Shown one piece after another: positions 49,830 to 59,277 of a stretch of DNA of 64,000 nucleotides. The DNA lies in NCBI GenBank assembly GCA_005799745.1, contig SYFY01000203.1, positions 1 through 64,000 on the forward strand, given 5' to 3'. The position numbers and the translations under genes were made by a program. The stretch's first letter is position 1. The number at the start of each line of letters is the position of its first letter. The notes under the pieces are model-generated. The model did not search any database. It saw only the letters and a program-made list of their open reading frames with translations, and was not told where the DNA came from. The stretch is from Gammaproteobacteria bacterium. GTDB lineage: Bacteria; Pseudomonadota; Gammaproteobacteria; Pseudomonadales; Azotimanducaceae.

Positions 49830-50785
49830 GATTCACCCGCGGCGAGTTTTGAAACAATCGTCTGCATCTGATCCCACTGCGCCAAAATGAATTCTCGGTG
49901 TTTTGAAGCTTCGGGAGTATCCTCGAACTTGACTCTCCAGCAGTGAAGCCGGATGTCAGCACCAATCCAAGCACCTGATAGAAGTTCATGCAGTTCAGCG
50001 GCGGGTTCAAACCCGCTGTGCGCTATGAACAGGATGTCGAGGCCAGGGTTGGCTTCAAGCATTGCGAGCGTACCTCCCATTCGAGGAGGTAAAAGGTTGG
50101 GCCAACGTTCGATCATCGCGCGTAGCTCGGGTTTCTCCGACTGAGCAAGTTTTGCGGCTTTCTTTGGCGTGTAGCGGGTTCCTTCAGGAAACATGGCGAT
50201 GCCTTCGACTTCGCCCACACCTGCAGTGAGCGCTCGGACTGCTCTTACGGCCCCTTGGCTATCTTGTCCGGACCGATCAACGAAGTGACAGGGAACGCGA
50301 TTCCCGCCCACATCGAGGCACGGATCCCAAAGCAACTCCCGTTTGAGCACGTACCGCAATCGCACTTTCTGAGGTGAGCCGTAGAAGACGATAGGCACTA
50401 CGGTATCGGCAAGGCTTGCGTGGCGTGGAAACACCATGCATGGCCTGCCGTGAAGCGCTTCGGTGCCGCTCAGTTGAAACCGAAGGCGAAAGCAGTGTTG
50501 CACCCAGCGCTTGAGAGAGTTGGCCCACCAGTACTGTACGGCGCGATTTCGATCGATGTAGTCATCGTGATTTCGATGCAATAACCACGTGAAAAATAGA
50601 CGCCTCATACCACCGAGTTGAAAGTACACGTAGCCCAGAACGAAGAGCAGTGCGGAGGTAGCTCCTTTTGCCCATGTGAGTTTGCTGATGGCGCTGGCAA
50701 CGATGAGAAGTGGAAGCGCGAGAATTGCCAGGAGTGCTGCGGTAACGAACAGCAGTGGAATCGTAACGAGTCTACGCAGCAACAC
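49820..50785 (-). CDS. 1-acyl-sn-glycerol-3-phosphate acyltransferase family protein
   Basis: A 321-residue membrane acyltransferase. The N-terminal hydrophobic segment (IPLLFVTAALLAILALPLLIV) anchors it, the catalytic motif is RHASLADT (H followed by D five residues on, with Arg replacing the more common Asn), and the second block is GIAMFPEGTRYTPKK (near 200). It would acylate a lysolipid at the inner membrane. It overlaps the downstream copper chaperone and the upstream MATE gene, so the MATE, acyltransferase, chaperone and CoA transferase genes form one tight minus-strand cluster. Confidence 0.85.
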   Translation of the reverse strand: MLLRRLVTIPLLFVTAALLAILALPLLIVASAISKLTWAKGATSALLFVLGYVYFQLGGMRRLFFTWLLHRNHDDYIDRNRAVQYWWANSLKRWVQHCFRLRFQLSGTEALHGRPCMVFPRHASLADTVVPIVFYGSPQKVRLRYVLKRELLWDPCLDVGGNRVPCHFVDRSGQDSQGAVRAVRALTAGVGEVEGIAMFPEGTRYTPKKAAKLAQSEKPELRAMIERWPNLLPPRMGGTLAMLEANPGLDILFIAHSGFEPAAELHELLSGAWIGADIRLHCWRVKFEDTPEASKHREFILAQWDQMQTIVSKLAAGESCA

Positions 50786-52115
50786 ACGACAGCATCCTGG
50801 CTTTGAACCAGAAGTAGCCTACCGTACCCATTGCCAAATTGCTGACTAACGTCGCGATGAATATCCCTTTGAATCCAAACAACCGATTCAGAATCCATGC
50901 GAGTGGAAGGAACAGAAAGAACATACGTGTGAACGACATGATGGTACTCGGCAGTGGTTTGCCAAGTGCGTTGAATGACGCCGATGACATCATCAGCATC
51001 CCCCAGAGGCCATAACTCCACGGAACCACGGCGAGGTACCAACCGGCTGTGTTGATGACATCTTCGGAGCCCTCAATCCAACTCGCGAAAGTGCTGCCAA
51101 AGACAAGCAACAGAAGGGCCATGAAAAAACCCCAGATCAGGCAAAAAACGTAGGAGACGTTGAGACCTTCACGCACTCGATCAATTTTCCCTGCGCCAAA
51201 ATTCTGACCGACAAAAGGACCGATGCTGCCGGATAGCGCGAAGAACAGCATCACAGCGATGCCTTCTATCCGCGTGGCTACACCGTAAGCAGCGACAACG
51301 ATTTCCCCATGGCTGGCAAGTAGTCGGGTGACTAGCGCTGCCGTTATCGGTCCGATCATCTGCGTTGCCATAGCAGGGAAAGCGATGTGAGAGATGCGCT
51401 GCGACGATTCACGCAATCCGCTCCAGACGCTGCGCAGATAGACAAGGTTTCCGTTCACCACGTAGTAGAGGAGCACCGCGCTGGTGAGTACGCGTGAAAG
51501 CGTCATCGCTGTCGCTGCACCCGCCAATTCCATTCGTGGAAATCCAAACCAGCCGAAAATCAAAATCGGATCGATGAGGAGATTGAGTGCCGCGCCGGCG
51601 GTCATAACAAGCCCGGGCACATTCGCCTGACCGATCGCCCGCATGATGCTGCTCGCGATCATGGTTAAGGTGAAAAGCACAACACCCGGATAGTAGATGT
51701 CGAGGTAGGAATGAATCATCGGAAGCAGGTGATCTTCCGCCCCGAGAAACTCGAAGACCGGGTCGATTGAAAGCCATCCTACGAATGAAAGAACGGACAT
51801 CGCGATGGAAGTGACGATGAGACTGTGGGTTGCGAGGCGTTGATTTTCAGCAACGTTCCCACCACCAACGCTTCGAGCGATGACAGACGAAGTTCCGATC
51901 GAGATGCCAAGCGCGATGCTTGTGAGGATCATTGTTAGTGGGAAGGTGAACGTGATCGCAGCGACGTGAGAGTGGCTGAGTTGGCCGATGAAGCCCATTT
52001 CCAGGGTTTGGACGATGATGCTGGAGGAGACGCCGAGCATCATGGGGGCGGTTAGCTTAGAAATCTGTGTCAGAACGCTACCGGTGGTGAGCGGGTGCGC
52101 GTTGTTAGCGTTCAT
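50772..52115 (-). CDS. MATE family efflux transporter
   Basis: A 447-residue multidrug and toxin extrusion protein with about 12 hydrophobic helices in two halves. Family segments include SVLTQISKLTAPMMLGVSSS near the start, ALGISIGTSSVIARSVGGG (near 70), the second-half opening HIAFPAMATQMIGPITAALV, FVGQNFGAGKIDRV, and GFKGIFIATLVSNLAMG. It exports cationic compounds using Na+ or H+. The start overlaps the stop of the histidine-kinase-like gene as ATGA. GC content looks lower than in the flanking genes. Confidence 0.9.
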   Translation of the reverse strand: MNANNAHPLTTGSVLTQISKLTAPMMLGVSSSIIVQTLEMGFIGQLSHSHVAAITFTFPLTMILTSIALGISIGTSSVIARSVGGGNVAENQRLATHSLIVTSIAMSVLSFVGWLSIDPVFEFLGAEDHLLPMIHSYLDIYYPGVVLFTLTMIASSIMRAIGQANVPGLVMTAGAALNLLIDPILIFGWFGFPRMELAGAATAMTLSRVLTSAVLLYYVVNGNLVYLRSVWSGLRESSQRISHIAFPAMATQMIGPITAALVTRLLASHGEIVVAAYGVATRIEGIAVMLFFALSGSIGPFVGQNFGAGKIDRVREGLNVSYVFCLIWGFFMALLLLVFGSTFASWIEGSEDVINTAGWYLAVVPWSYGLWGMLMMSSASFNALGKPLPSTIMSFTRMFFLFLPLAWILNRLFGFKGIFIATLVSNLAMGTVGYFWFKARMLSCVAA

Positions 52116-52870
52116 ATCGGAGTCGAAGTGTCTCCATGGTTCAGCTTGCCATTCGGTTCGAGGGCTGCCTGACAGCTCTTTCTCGGAAAAGTGAGCTCGA
52201 AACAGGTCGAGAATCCCGGTTCATCCACAAGGTGAATTTCTCCACCGAGGTCGTCCATTACTTTTTTGCAAAAACTCAAGCCGATGCCGTTTCCCTCTCC
52301 GGACTGCGTAGTTGTAAAGAACGGTTGGAATAGTCGACGGCGACTTTCCTTGGAGATACCGGATCCGTTATCCATGACACGAATAAACCAATAGTGTTCA
52401 CGATTTCTTCCAACGTGTACTTCTACCGCTGGCTGTTTTGACTTTTGTGAGTAGTAAACTGCGTTCTTTAGAAGATTCACTATCGTGTGAGTTACAAGCA
52501 AGCGAGGACAAAACAAATGGAAATCTTGGTGGATAACGAGTTTTGTAAGCTCTCGCTCAAACGAGTTGTTTGTAGGCAATCGATCAATCGCATCTTGTAC
52601 TGCGTCTGAAGCTTTGACGGTCTCATACTCTGAACTAGTGGGTACGTGCTGACCTGACCTAACTAAGAGCATGTCTATCACCACGCTCGAATAAGACGAT
52701 TCCCGCTTTATTGATTCGAGTACGCTGACTAACCCGGATAGTTGGGAACTTCTCAACTCGCCTTCGGCGATGCCAGCACTCTTGGCTCTGTTATATGTTC
52801 TGACAAGAGTTCCAAGGTGGTTTTCTGCACCATTCGCAAACTGTCGTATAGCGGCCAACGGCGTTCTCAA
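52112..52870 (-). CDS. Histidine kinase-like protein lacking the phosphoacceptor His and a sensor domain
   Basis: A 252-residue remnant or degenerate two-component kinase. The ATPase domain is complete: N-box VNLLKNAVYYSQ (near 135), G1 DNGSGISKESRR and G2 GEGNGIGLSFCKKV (near 195). The dimerisation helix begins FPSLRTPLAAIRQFANGAENHL, but where kinases have His-Glu/Asp before LRTPL it has Pro-Ser. The ORF starts at TTG 52870 with no sensor domain. Upstream, fragments such as SEIVLLSLGLVLRRERKNAK lie in frame before a TAG and a possible frameshift, so the N-terminus may be broken. The helix spacing resembles quorum-sensing kinases of the CqsS type. This segment is unusually AT-rich for the window. 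Confidence 0.6.
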   Translation of the reverse strand: MRTPLAAIRQFANGAENHLGTLVRTYNRAKSAGIAEGELRSSQLSGLVSVLESIKRESSYSSVVIDMLLVRSGQHVPTSSEYETVKASDAVQDAIDRLPTNNSFERELTKLVIHQDFHLFCPRLLVTHTIVNLLKNAVYYSQKSKQPAVEVHVGRNREHYWFIRVMDNGSGISKESRRRLFQPFFTTTQSGEGNGIGLSFCKKVMDDLGGEIHLVDEPGFSTCFELTFPRKSCQAALEPNGKLNHGDTSTPI

Positions 52871-53033
52871 ACTCGGAAAAACTGATCGGCTACGAGTAAT
52901 GTTCTACGAGTTGGTTCGGCCTTTCGCGTTTTTTCTTTCACGCCGTAGAACTAACCCTAGACTCAGAAGAACGATTTCGGATTAGTCATCCTCACTTCGT
53001 TACTAGCAAGACAGCTAGCGTTTCCTTCGGTTT

Positions 53034-53420
53034 TCAGCGGAACCCGGTAACCCTAATCTCCACCCGCGCCCCCGGCACCGCCAGCTCCGACACGCCAATC
53101 GCTGTCCAAGCCGGATAAGGTTCCTTCACGAACTCATCCTTCACTTTCATAAAGGTACCAAGGTTCTCCCTCAGCCCAACATGAAATGAAGTGATGTCGA
53201 CGATGTCGTCGTAGCTCAACCCAGCAGCGGCGAGGACCTTACCAACGCCACGCCAGGCATTGCGAAATTCTTCTTCGGCACTTGCGGGTACACTCCCGCC
53301 AGCTTGAGAACCAATCTGGCCCGAGCAAATCACGAGCCCGCTAGCGCGCGCTGCGGACGCGAAGTGGAAGTTCTTGTATAGGGCTTTGTCTTCTTCGGGG
53401 ACAATGATGTTCTTCGCCAT
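53034..53420 (-). CDS. RidA/YjgF family protein
   Basis: A 128-residue member of the Rid family, small trimeric proteins that deaminate reactive enamine/imine intermediates. It shows ICSGQIGSQAGGS (near 32), EEEFRNAWRGVGKVLAAAGLSYDDIVDITSFH and the C-terminal GARVEIRVTGF. The Arg in EIRVTG lies where RidA has its catalytic Arg, but the surrounding residues differ from classic RidA, so it may belong to a RidA-like subgroup. It diverges from the phosphatase gene. Confidence 0.88.
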   Translation of the reverse strand: MAKNIIVPEEDKALYKNFHFASAARASGLVICSGQIGSQAGGSVPASAEEEFRNAWRGVGKVLAAAGLSYDDIVDITSFHVGLRENLGTFMKVKDEFVKEPYPAWTAIGVSELAVPGARVEIRVTGFR

Positions 53421-53522
53421 CTTCTTTCAGCTTCCTCCCGGTTGGCTGGCATCATAGCCTGAGCTGATCCGGCCGGGTACAGGGACTCTTAGCTGGCAGG
53501 CAGCGCATCGTTCGGAGGACTC

Positions 53523-54356
53523 ATGATCACATTTGCCAATCCCGTGCCGGTAAGCGATGCACAGCGCTTGAGCTATCTTGAGTTCGCGCGGATGGCTGCT
53601 CGTCGGGCGGGAGAAGCGACGCTTCCTTTCTTCCGAACGCCCTTGATCGTCGACCACAAGCCAGGTCTAGGGAGGTTTGACCCGGTAACCGAGGCTGATC
53701 GTGGCGCTGAAACGGTGTTACGTGAGCTGATCCGTGAAAGATTCCCAGAGCATGGTGTGTTGGGTGAGGAGTTCGGTCATCAGCCAGGGAACGGCCTCAC
53801 TTGGGTGATCGATCCTATCGATGGCACCCGCGCCTTTATGTCCGGAATGCTGCACTGGGGATTATTGCTGGGTCTGTTTGACGGCCAGGAGCCGATTGTC
53901 GGTGTGATGTATCAACCGTTCACCAGAGAGCTGTGGTCGGGTGATGGTAGTGCTGCGTGGTTCCAACAAGGTGATGGAGGCGCGCAACGAATCCACTCGC
54001 GAGGGGTGAGCGATCTGGCAGTTGCAACACTTGGAACTACCAATCCCAATCTGATTGCTGCTGGCTCAGCGCGCGAAGGGTATGACCGGCTCGAACGGAG
54101 CGTGCGGCTCGCACGATATGGTGGTGATTGTTATGTCTACGCGATGGTCGCCATGGGGTTCATGGATCTTGGCATCGACGGTGGGCTGCATGCCTACGAT
54201 GTCATGGGGCTCATCCCGGTGATCCGTGGTGCAGGTGGCGTGATCACAAATTGGGCGGGTGAGTCTGCATGCATGGGTGGCAACATCCTCGCTTCGGGCA
54301 ATGCCGTGCTTCATGAGAGGGCGCTTGCTGTACTTAGCGGTGCGGCGGGGCGTTGA
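53523..54356 (+). CDS. Inositol monophosphatase family phosphatase (HisN-like)
   Basis: A 277-residue Mg2+-dependent phosphatase of the IMPase fold. The metal-binding motifs are FDPVTEADRGAE (near 58), GVLGEEFGH (near 81), WVIDPIDGTRAFMSG (near 98) and GGDCYVYAMVAMGFMDLGIDG (near 200). The sequence is closest in appearance to histidinol-phosphatase HisN-type members, but inositol-phosphate or nucleotide substrates are not excluded. ATG 53523 has GGAGG upstream. Confidence 0.87.
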   Translation: MITFANPVPVSDAQRLSYLEFARMAARRAGEATLPFFRTPLIVDHKPGLGRFDPVTEADRGAETVLRELIRERFPEHGVLGEEFGHQPGNGLTWVIDPIDGTRAFMSGMLHWGLLLGLFDGQEPIVGVMYQPFTRELWSGDGSAAWFQQGDGGAQRIHSRGVSDLAVATLGTTNPNLIAAGSAREGYDRLERSVRLARYGGDCYVYAMVAMGFMDLGIDGGLHAYDVMGLIPVIRGAGGVITNWAGESACMGGNILASGNAVLHERALAVLSGAAGR

Positions 54357-54480
54357 TCTTGGTGCGTTAGTGGTTTGAATCGCACCAAAGCGTGGCGTTC
54401 CAAGCGAGCGGTAAGCTCAAAACGGCCGAGATCATGGGTTGAACGCATCATCTCGCGTTTCAACTCGTCACCTGAGCTAG

Positions 54481-54498
54481 TTGGCACATACATTGCTT
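54481..54498 (+). promoter_or_regulatory. Sigma-54 promoter P1 for glnK-amtB
   Basis: TTGGCACATACATTGCTT contains the invariant GG and GC separated by 10 bases and matches the TTGGCAC-N5-TTGCW consensus almost exactly. Nitrogen-controlled glnK-amtB operons typically use RpoN with NtrC. Transcription would begin near 54508. Confidence 0.75.
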
Positions 54499-54583
54499 GG
54501 TATGTATCAACTCATCAGGAGGCACGGCAAGAAACAGAACTCCCTTCACTCCCCATTTGATCTCTCTCCAATCTCTCGTGTGT

Positions 54584-54608
54584 GGAGGGGTGGTTCTGCC
54601 GCCCCTCC
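54584..54608 (+). terminator. GC-rich hairpin between the two sigma-54 sites
   Basis: GGAGGGGTGG and CCGCCCCTCC form a 10-base-pair stem (one G-T) around a five-base loop TTCTG. It is followed by a pyrimidine-rich stretch without a clean T-run. It lies downstream of P1 and upstream of P2, so it could attenuate P1 transcripts. Confidence 0.4.
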
Positions 54609-54626
54609 TTCCCTCTATTCAATTAG

Positions 54627-55181
<555 letters not shown>

Positions 55182-55203
55182 CTATCGAGGAGCAACGTCA
55201 ACT

Positions 55204-56655
55204 ATGGACGCGATAAAAACACGAGAAATCCCGCGCGAAGCGGGAATGAGCGCACGATTGCCTCTGGCTACAGCGTTCGTCACGATGTTGGCCTTGTTGC
55301 CAACCTTTACGTTTGCATCCGATGCACCCGTCCCTGATAAGGGTGACGTTTCATGGATGCTCGTATCAACACTGCTCGTCATCATGATGACGATACCCGG
55401 GCTCGCACTGTTCTACGGCGGTCTTGTTCGAGCAAAGAACATGCTGTCCGTACTCATGCAGGTGATGGTGGGGTTCTCACTCATTGTCGTGTTGTGGAAC
55501 GTGTATGGCTACTCCCTGGCGTTCACTGAGGGCAATGCGTTCATTGGCGGTTTTGATCGCCTCTTGATGAACGGCATTTGGGATCCCGTAGCGGGTACCT
55601 TCGCTATGGCGGCGACGTTCAGCAAAGGCGTCTACATCCCGGAGATCGTCTTTGCCGCGTTTCAGGCGACGTTTGCCGGGATCACTTGCTGTCTGATCGT
55701 CGGAGCGTTCGCTGAACGCATGCGATTTTCTGCTGTGCTTATCTTCATGGTTATCTGGTTCACCATCAGCTATCTGCCGATTGCACACATGGTGTGGTAC
55801 TGGATGGGACCGGACGCATACAGCAGTGCCGAAGTTGCCGCGGACATGACCTCTAAAGCAGGGTTGATCTGGCAGTGGGGCGCACTGGATTTCGCGGGCG
55901 GAACTGTCGTTCACATTAATGCCGGCATCGCAGGTCTCGTCGGTGCGTATCTCGTAGGTCGCAGAACGGGATATGGGCGAGAGCCGATGCCACCTCATAA
56001 CCTCGTCTTCACTATGGTTGGCGCATCACTCTTGTGGGTCGGCTGGTTTGGCTTTAATGCGGGCTCCGCACTGGAGGCAGGCAATTTCGCCGCCCTGGCC
56101 TTTATCAACACATTCCTCGCTGCCGCCGCCGCAGTGCTCGCGTGGATCTTTGCCGAGTGGGTCATCAAGGGCAAACCCTCGATGCTCGGCGCGGCGTCAG
56201 GTGCGGTCGCGGGACTGGTCGCTATCACACCAGCAGCGGGTAACGTGGGATTGATGGGGGCCCTGGCTATCGGAGCCATCGCAGGACTTGTGTGTCTATG
56301 GGGAGTAACAGGGCTCAAACGAATGCTCAACGCGGATGACTCGCTCGATGTCTTCGGCATCCACGGTCTTGGTGGCATCGTCGGCGCGTTGCTTACTGGC
56401 GTGTTCAACACACAGGTGCTGGGTGGCCCAGGACTCGTCATGGATTGGGTGACGGCGACCGTGGGATCGAACCCCATCGGCACACAAGTTTGGATTCAGC
56501 TCAAAGGTGTGCTCGTGACCGTTGTCTGGTCAGGTGTGGCGGCGTTCATCGCCTTCAAGATCGCGGACCTCATCGTTGGGTTACGTGTTCCTGAGGATGA
56601 AGAACGTGAAGGTCTGGACACCAATGCGCATGGCGAGCGCGCTTATACCCACTGA
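55204..56655 (+). CDS. amtB: Ammonium transporter AmtB
   Basis: A 483-residue ammonium channel with an N-terminal signal-like segment (LATAFVTMLALLPTFTFASD) and about 11 membrane helices. Family signatures are ALFYGGLVRAKNMLSVLMQ (near 60), twin-His pore sequence FAGGTVVHINAGIAGLVGAY (near 237) and LDVFGIHGLGGIVGALLTGVF (near 380). It imports NH4+/NH3 and is blocked by GlnK when nitrogen is plentiful. The start may be ATG 55204 (GAGGAG upstream) or ATG 55246. It is co-transcribed with glnK and ends before a hairpin terminator. Confidence 0.93.
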   Translation: MDAIKTREIPREAGMSARLPLATAFVTMLALLPTFTFASDAPVPDKGDVSWMLVSTLLVIMMTIPGLALFYGGLVRAKNMLSVLMQVMVGFSLIVVLWNVYGYSLAFTEGNAFIGGFDRLLMNGIWDPVAGTFAMAATFSKGVYIPEIVFAAFQATFAGITCCLIVGAFAERMRFSAVLIFMVIWFTISYLPIAHMVWYWMGPDAYSSAEVAADMTSKAGLIWQWGALDFAGGTVVHINAGIAGLVGAYLVGRRTGYGREPMPPHNLVFTMVGASLLWVGWFGFNAGSALEAGNFAALAFINTFLAAAAAVLAWIFAEWVIKGKPSMLGAASGAVAGLVAITPAAGNVGLMGALAIGAIAGLVCLWGVTGLKRMLNADDSLDVFGIHGLGGIVGALLTGVFNTQVLGGPGLVMDWVTATVGSNPIGTQVWIQLKGVLVTVVWSGVAAFIAFKIADLIVGLRVPEDEEREGLDTNAHGERAYTH

Positions 56656-56663
56656 TGGAAGTG

Positions 56664-56688
56664 GCGGCTCCAGACGAGGAGCCGCTTT
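56664..56688. terminator. Hairpin terminator between amtB and CoA transferase
   Basis: GCGGCTCC and GGAGCCGC flank a 6-base loop and are followed by TTT. It sits in the 45-base convergent gap, so it may serve both genes. Confidence 0.7.
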
Positions 56689-56700
56689 CCCGATCAACGT

Positions 56701-57903
56701 CTAGATGTCACCGCGTTTTCGCAGCTGATCTAGATTGTCAGCACTGAATCCGAGCGATGCCAAGATCTCATTCGTATGTGCGCCCACGGCGGGCCCAGCC
56801 CAATCAGTTCGACCGGGTGTCGATTCGAGCTTTGGCAGAATGGCTGGGATTTCCAACGCACCATTGGGTGTCGCCACGGACTCGAACATTCCGCGTGCGC
56901 GATAGTGTGGATCATTGGATGCATCTTCGATGCTGTAAATAAGGCCGATGGGGACTTCGGCCGCTTCAAGAATTCGCATGACTTCGGAAGCCGATAGCGT
57001 CTTCGTCCACGCACCGATGGCGCCATCGATTCGTGCCTGGTGTTCAACCCGACCGCGGTTGTTGGCGCAAACGGGATCATTCCCAATATCTGCGCGTCCG
57101 ATGGCGCTCATCAGTCGCACGAAAATCGAATCGCCATTGCCCCCGATCACAACATATTTTCCATCTGCGCAGGCGTAGGTATTCGTGGGCACGATACCAG
57201 TGATCGTAGAACCGGATGGGCCACGCACCTGGGCAGCACCGGAATATTCTGGAAGGACGGCTTCCATCAGGTTGAACATCGATTCATAGAGCGCGACATC
57301 CACAGTCTGTCCGGTGCCGTTCATCACGCGATCTCGCCCCGCAAGTGCGAGCAGTATGCCGATCACAGCGTGCAAGCCGGAAATCGTGTCGCCGATGCTG
57401 AGGTTGGGTCGCACCGGAGCTTCGCCTGGAAAACCATTGAGATGACGAAAGCCGCTGAAGCCTTCCGTTACCGAGGCATAACCGGGTTTGTGTGCATAAG
57501 GGCCGGTCTGTCCGTAGCCGGAGATGCGTGAGTAGATGAGCTTCGGGTTGGACACCTTGAAGACTTCAGGTCCAAGCCCCCACTTCTCCATTGTGCCGGG
57601 TTTGAAATTTTCGATCAGCACGTCTGCGGTATTGGCGAGGCGACGCACGATCTCGCGTCCTGCCTCACTGCGTAGATTTGCGGTGACGGATTTTTTGTTG
57701 CGTGCGAGGCTGTACCACCAGAACGACGTTCCGCTTTCATCAAGGACTCGCCAGCCCCGAATAGGATCACCGTCGCCAGGTGGCTCGACCTTGATGACCT
57801 CAGCACCAAAATAGCCGAGCAAGGTGCCTGCAAAGGGACCAGCGAGCAGTTGACCGACTTCGATGACACGAAGGCCGTCGAGTGGACGTTTCCGATTCGA
57901 CAT
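56701..57903 (-). CDS. CaiB/BaiF family (class III) CoA transferase
   Basis: A 400-residue class III CoA transferase distinct from the one at 48 kb. It shows PLDGLRVIEVGQLLAGPFAG and VIKVEPPGDGDPIRGW at the N-terminus, RNKKSVTANLRSEAGREIV, ENFKPGTMEKWGLGP, and the catalytic Asp region SIGDTISGLHAVIGILLAL. C-terminal NDPHYRARGMFES is typical of the succinyl-CoA-dependent dicarboxylate branch, so transfer to a dicarboxylate is plausible but not proven. It starts 3 bases after purN. Confidence 0.9.
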   Translation of the reverse strand: MSNRKRPLDGLRVIEVGQLLAGPFAGTLLGYFGAEVIKVEPPGDGDPIRGWRVLDESGTSFWWYSLARNKKSVTANLRSEAGREIVRRLANTADVLIENFKPGTMEKWGLGPEVFKVSNPKLIYSRISGYGQTGPYAHKPGYASVTEGFSGFRHLNGFPGEAPVRPNLSIGDTISGLHAVIGILLALAGRDRVMNGTGQTVDVALYESMFNLMEAVLPEYSGAAQVRGPSGSTITGIVPTNTYACADGKYVVIGGNGDSIFVRLMSAIGRADIGNDPVCANNRGRVEHQARIDGAIGAWTKTLSASEVMRILEAAEVPIGLIYSIEDASNDPHYRARGMFESVATPNGALEIPAILPKLESTPGRTDWAGPAVGAHTNEILASLGFSADNLDQLRKRGDI

Positions 57904-57906
57904 CTT

Positions 57907-58500
57907 CTAGGCACCTCTGCGCGATTCAGTCTTCCACCGACTGATCACGTCGATGAGCAGCGTTTGTTCGGCTGATTTGACGCGTTCCTGCAATGACTCC
58001 GGTGTATCTTCTGGCAGGACCGGCAGTTCACTTTGTGCGATCACGGGTCCGGTGTCGTAGTCGCCTCGAACCAGATGCACGGATGCCCCTGTCACCTTTT
58101 CTCCTGCAGCGATGACGGCAGTGTGGACGTGAATCCCGAAGAACCCGGCACCACCGAACTTCGGCAGAAGGCTCGGGTGGGTATTGATGATGCGACCATC
58201 AAAGGCCGTGAGTGTCGCATTGCCCAGTGGTTTCATATAACCGGCAAGCACGGCCAGATCGACGTTTGCGTCGAGCATGGCGTCGCGAACGGCGTGATCG
58301 CGAGTTTCATCGTCCGGGTGGGTCGAACCACTGATGTGTGCTGTTGGGATTCCCGCAGCACGGGCTCTATCCATCGCCCCGCTCCTGCTGTTGTTGCTGA
58401 TGAGGAGAACGACTTCAGCGTTAAGCCGTTTGCTTGTGATGGCGTCGATGATGGCTTGAAGCGTAGTGCCGCCGTGGGACGCGAGAACGCCAAGTCTCAT
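57907..58500 (-). CDS. purN: Phosphoribosylglycinamide formyltransferase
   Basis: A 197-residue formyl-tetrahydrofolate-dependent GAR transformylase, step 3 of purine synthesis. It shows MRLGVLASHGGTTLQAIIDA (the P-loop-like N-terminus), LLISNNSRSGAMDRARAAGIP, catalytic Asn and His in IINTHPSLLPKFGGAG (near 105), and VRGDYDTGPVIAQ with the catalytic Asp. The start overlaps the stop of the hotdog protein gene as ATGA. A purM gene, its frequent neighbour, is not adjacent. Confidence 0.9.
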   Translation of the reverse strand: MRLGVLASHGGTTLQAIIDAITSKRLNAEVVLLISNNSRSGAMDRARAAGIPTAHISGSTHPDDETRDHAVRDAMLDANVDLAVLAGYMKPLGNATLTAFDGRIINTHPSLLPKFGGAGFFGIHVHTAVIAAGEKVTGASVHLVRGDYDTGPVIAQSELPVLPEDTPESLQERVKSAEQTLLIDVISRWKTESRRGA

Positions 58501-59273
58501 GCACCCGCGACCTTGTAAATAGCGGTGTGCAGAACCCGCGCGATCAAACCATCAGCATCGCTGTAACGAATATCGAGCTTCACGAACTCATGGCCTTTTC
58601 GATCCCAGCGTTCAACGCAAGCGGCGTTGACGTCGATAGTCGAATCCGCGCGGAAAGGCCGGTGCTGGCTGATCTCGCTACCGACATGAATCCAAGCAGG
58701 CATGACGTAGGAGCGCACCAAAATGTAGTTTGAAGTCGCGAGTGCCCAGTGCGGGTGAATGAAATCCGGGTACACCGACAAGTCGTCTGCGACCTGGGCG
58801 GAGTAATCTATGTTACCGGTTCGGTCCGCACGCCAGTGCCAGACCGGCAGGGGTCGTTCGAGGTCGATGGTATCTTTCGAAATCAGAACCCGCTCGCGTT
58901 CGAGGGACGGATATGAAAATGCTGCAGGTAGCGGCGCGGGTACGTCGTCACACGGCATTTTGGAGCTCATGACCGCGAGCAGTTCGTTTCCGGGACCGGT
59001 GCAAGTCACTTCCCAAGCACTGCCTGCGGCTTTGAGCTCAACACTGATTTCTTCACCGTCGTAGGCTGGCTTGAGAAATCGCACACTGGTTTGATGGCTC
59101 GAAAGCCAATCCGCACCGAAGCGGTCGACTAGTGGACGGGTCATGTAGCCATAAACGGAAACCCCGGGAACCAGGGCACCGCGAAATCCCAGGCGACTGG
59201 CGATCTCGTCGCTGTGGATGCGGTTCTCACTTGATTCCGCGTGATTGATGGCGATGACTTTATAGATGCTCAT
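58497..59273 (-). CDS. MaoC-like/hotdog-fold dehydratase-type protein
   Basis: A 258-residue protein with features of a double hotdog fold of the MaoC type, which bind acyl-CoA or acyl-ACP. Indications are HSDEIASRLGFRGALVPGVSVYGYM (near 20) with an acid close to a His, and a second half around GNIDYSAQVADDLSVYPDFIHPHWALA. No clear catalytic DxxxxxxH triad is seen, so hydratase activity is uncertain. It sits between the TRAP transporter operon and purN on the same strand, with overlapping codons to purN. Confidence 0.65.
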   Translation of the reverse strand: MSIYKVIAINHAESSENRIHSDEIASRLGFRGALVPGVSVYGYMTRPLVDRFGADWLSSHQTSVRFLKPAYDGEEISVELKAAGSAWEVTCTGPGNELLAVMSSKMPCDDVPAPLPAAFSYPSLERERVLISKDTIDLERPLPVWHWRADRTGNIDYSAQVADDLSVYPDFIHPHWALATSNYILVRSYVMPAWIHVGSEISQHRPFRADSTIDVNAACVERWDRKGHEFVKLDIRYSDADGLIARVLHTAIYKVAGA

Positions 59274-59277
59274 GAAA

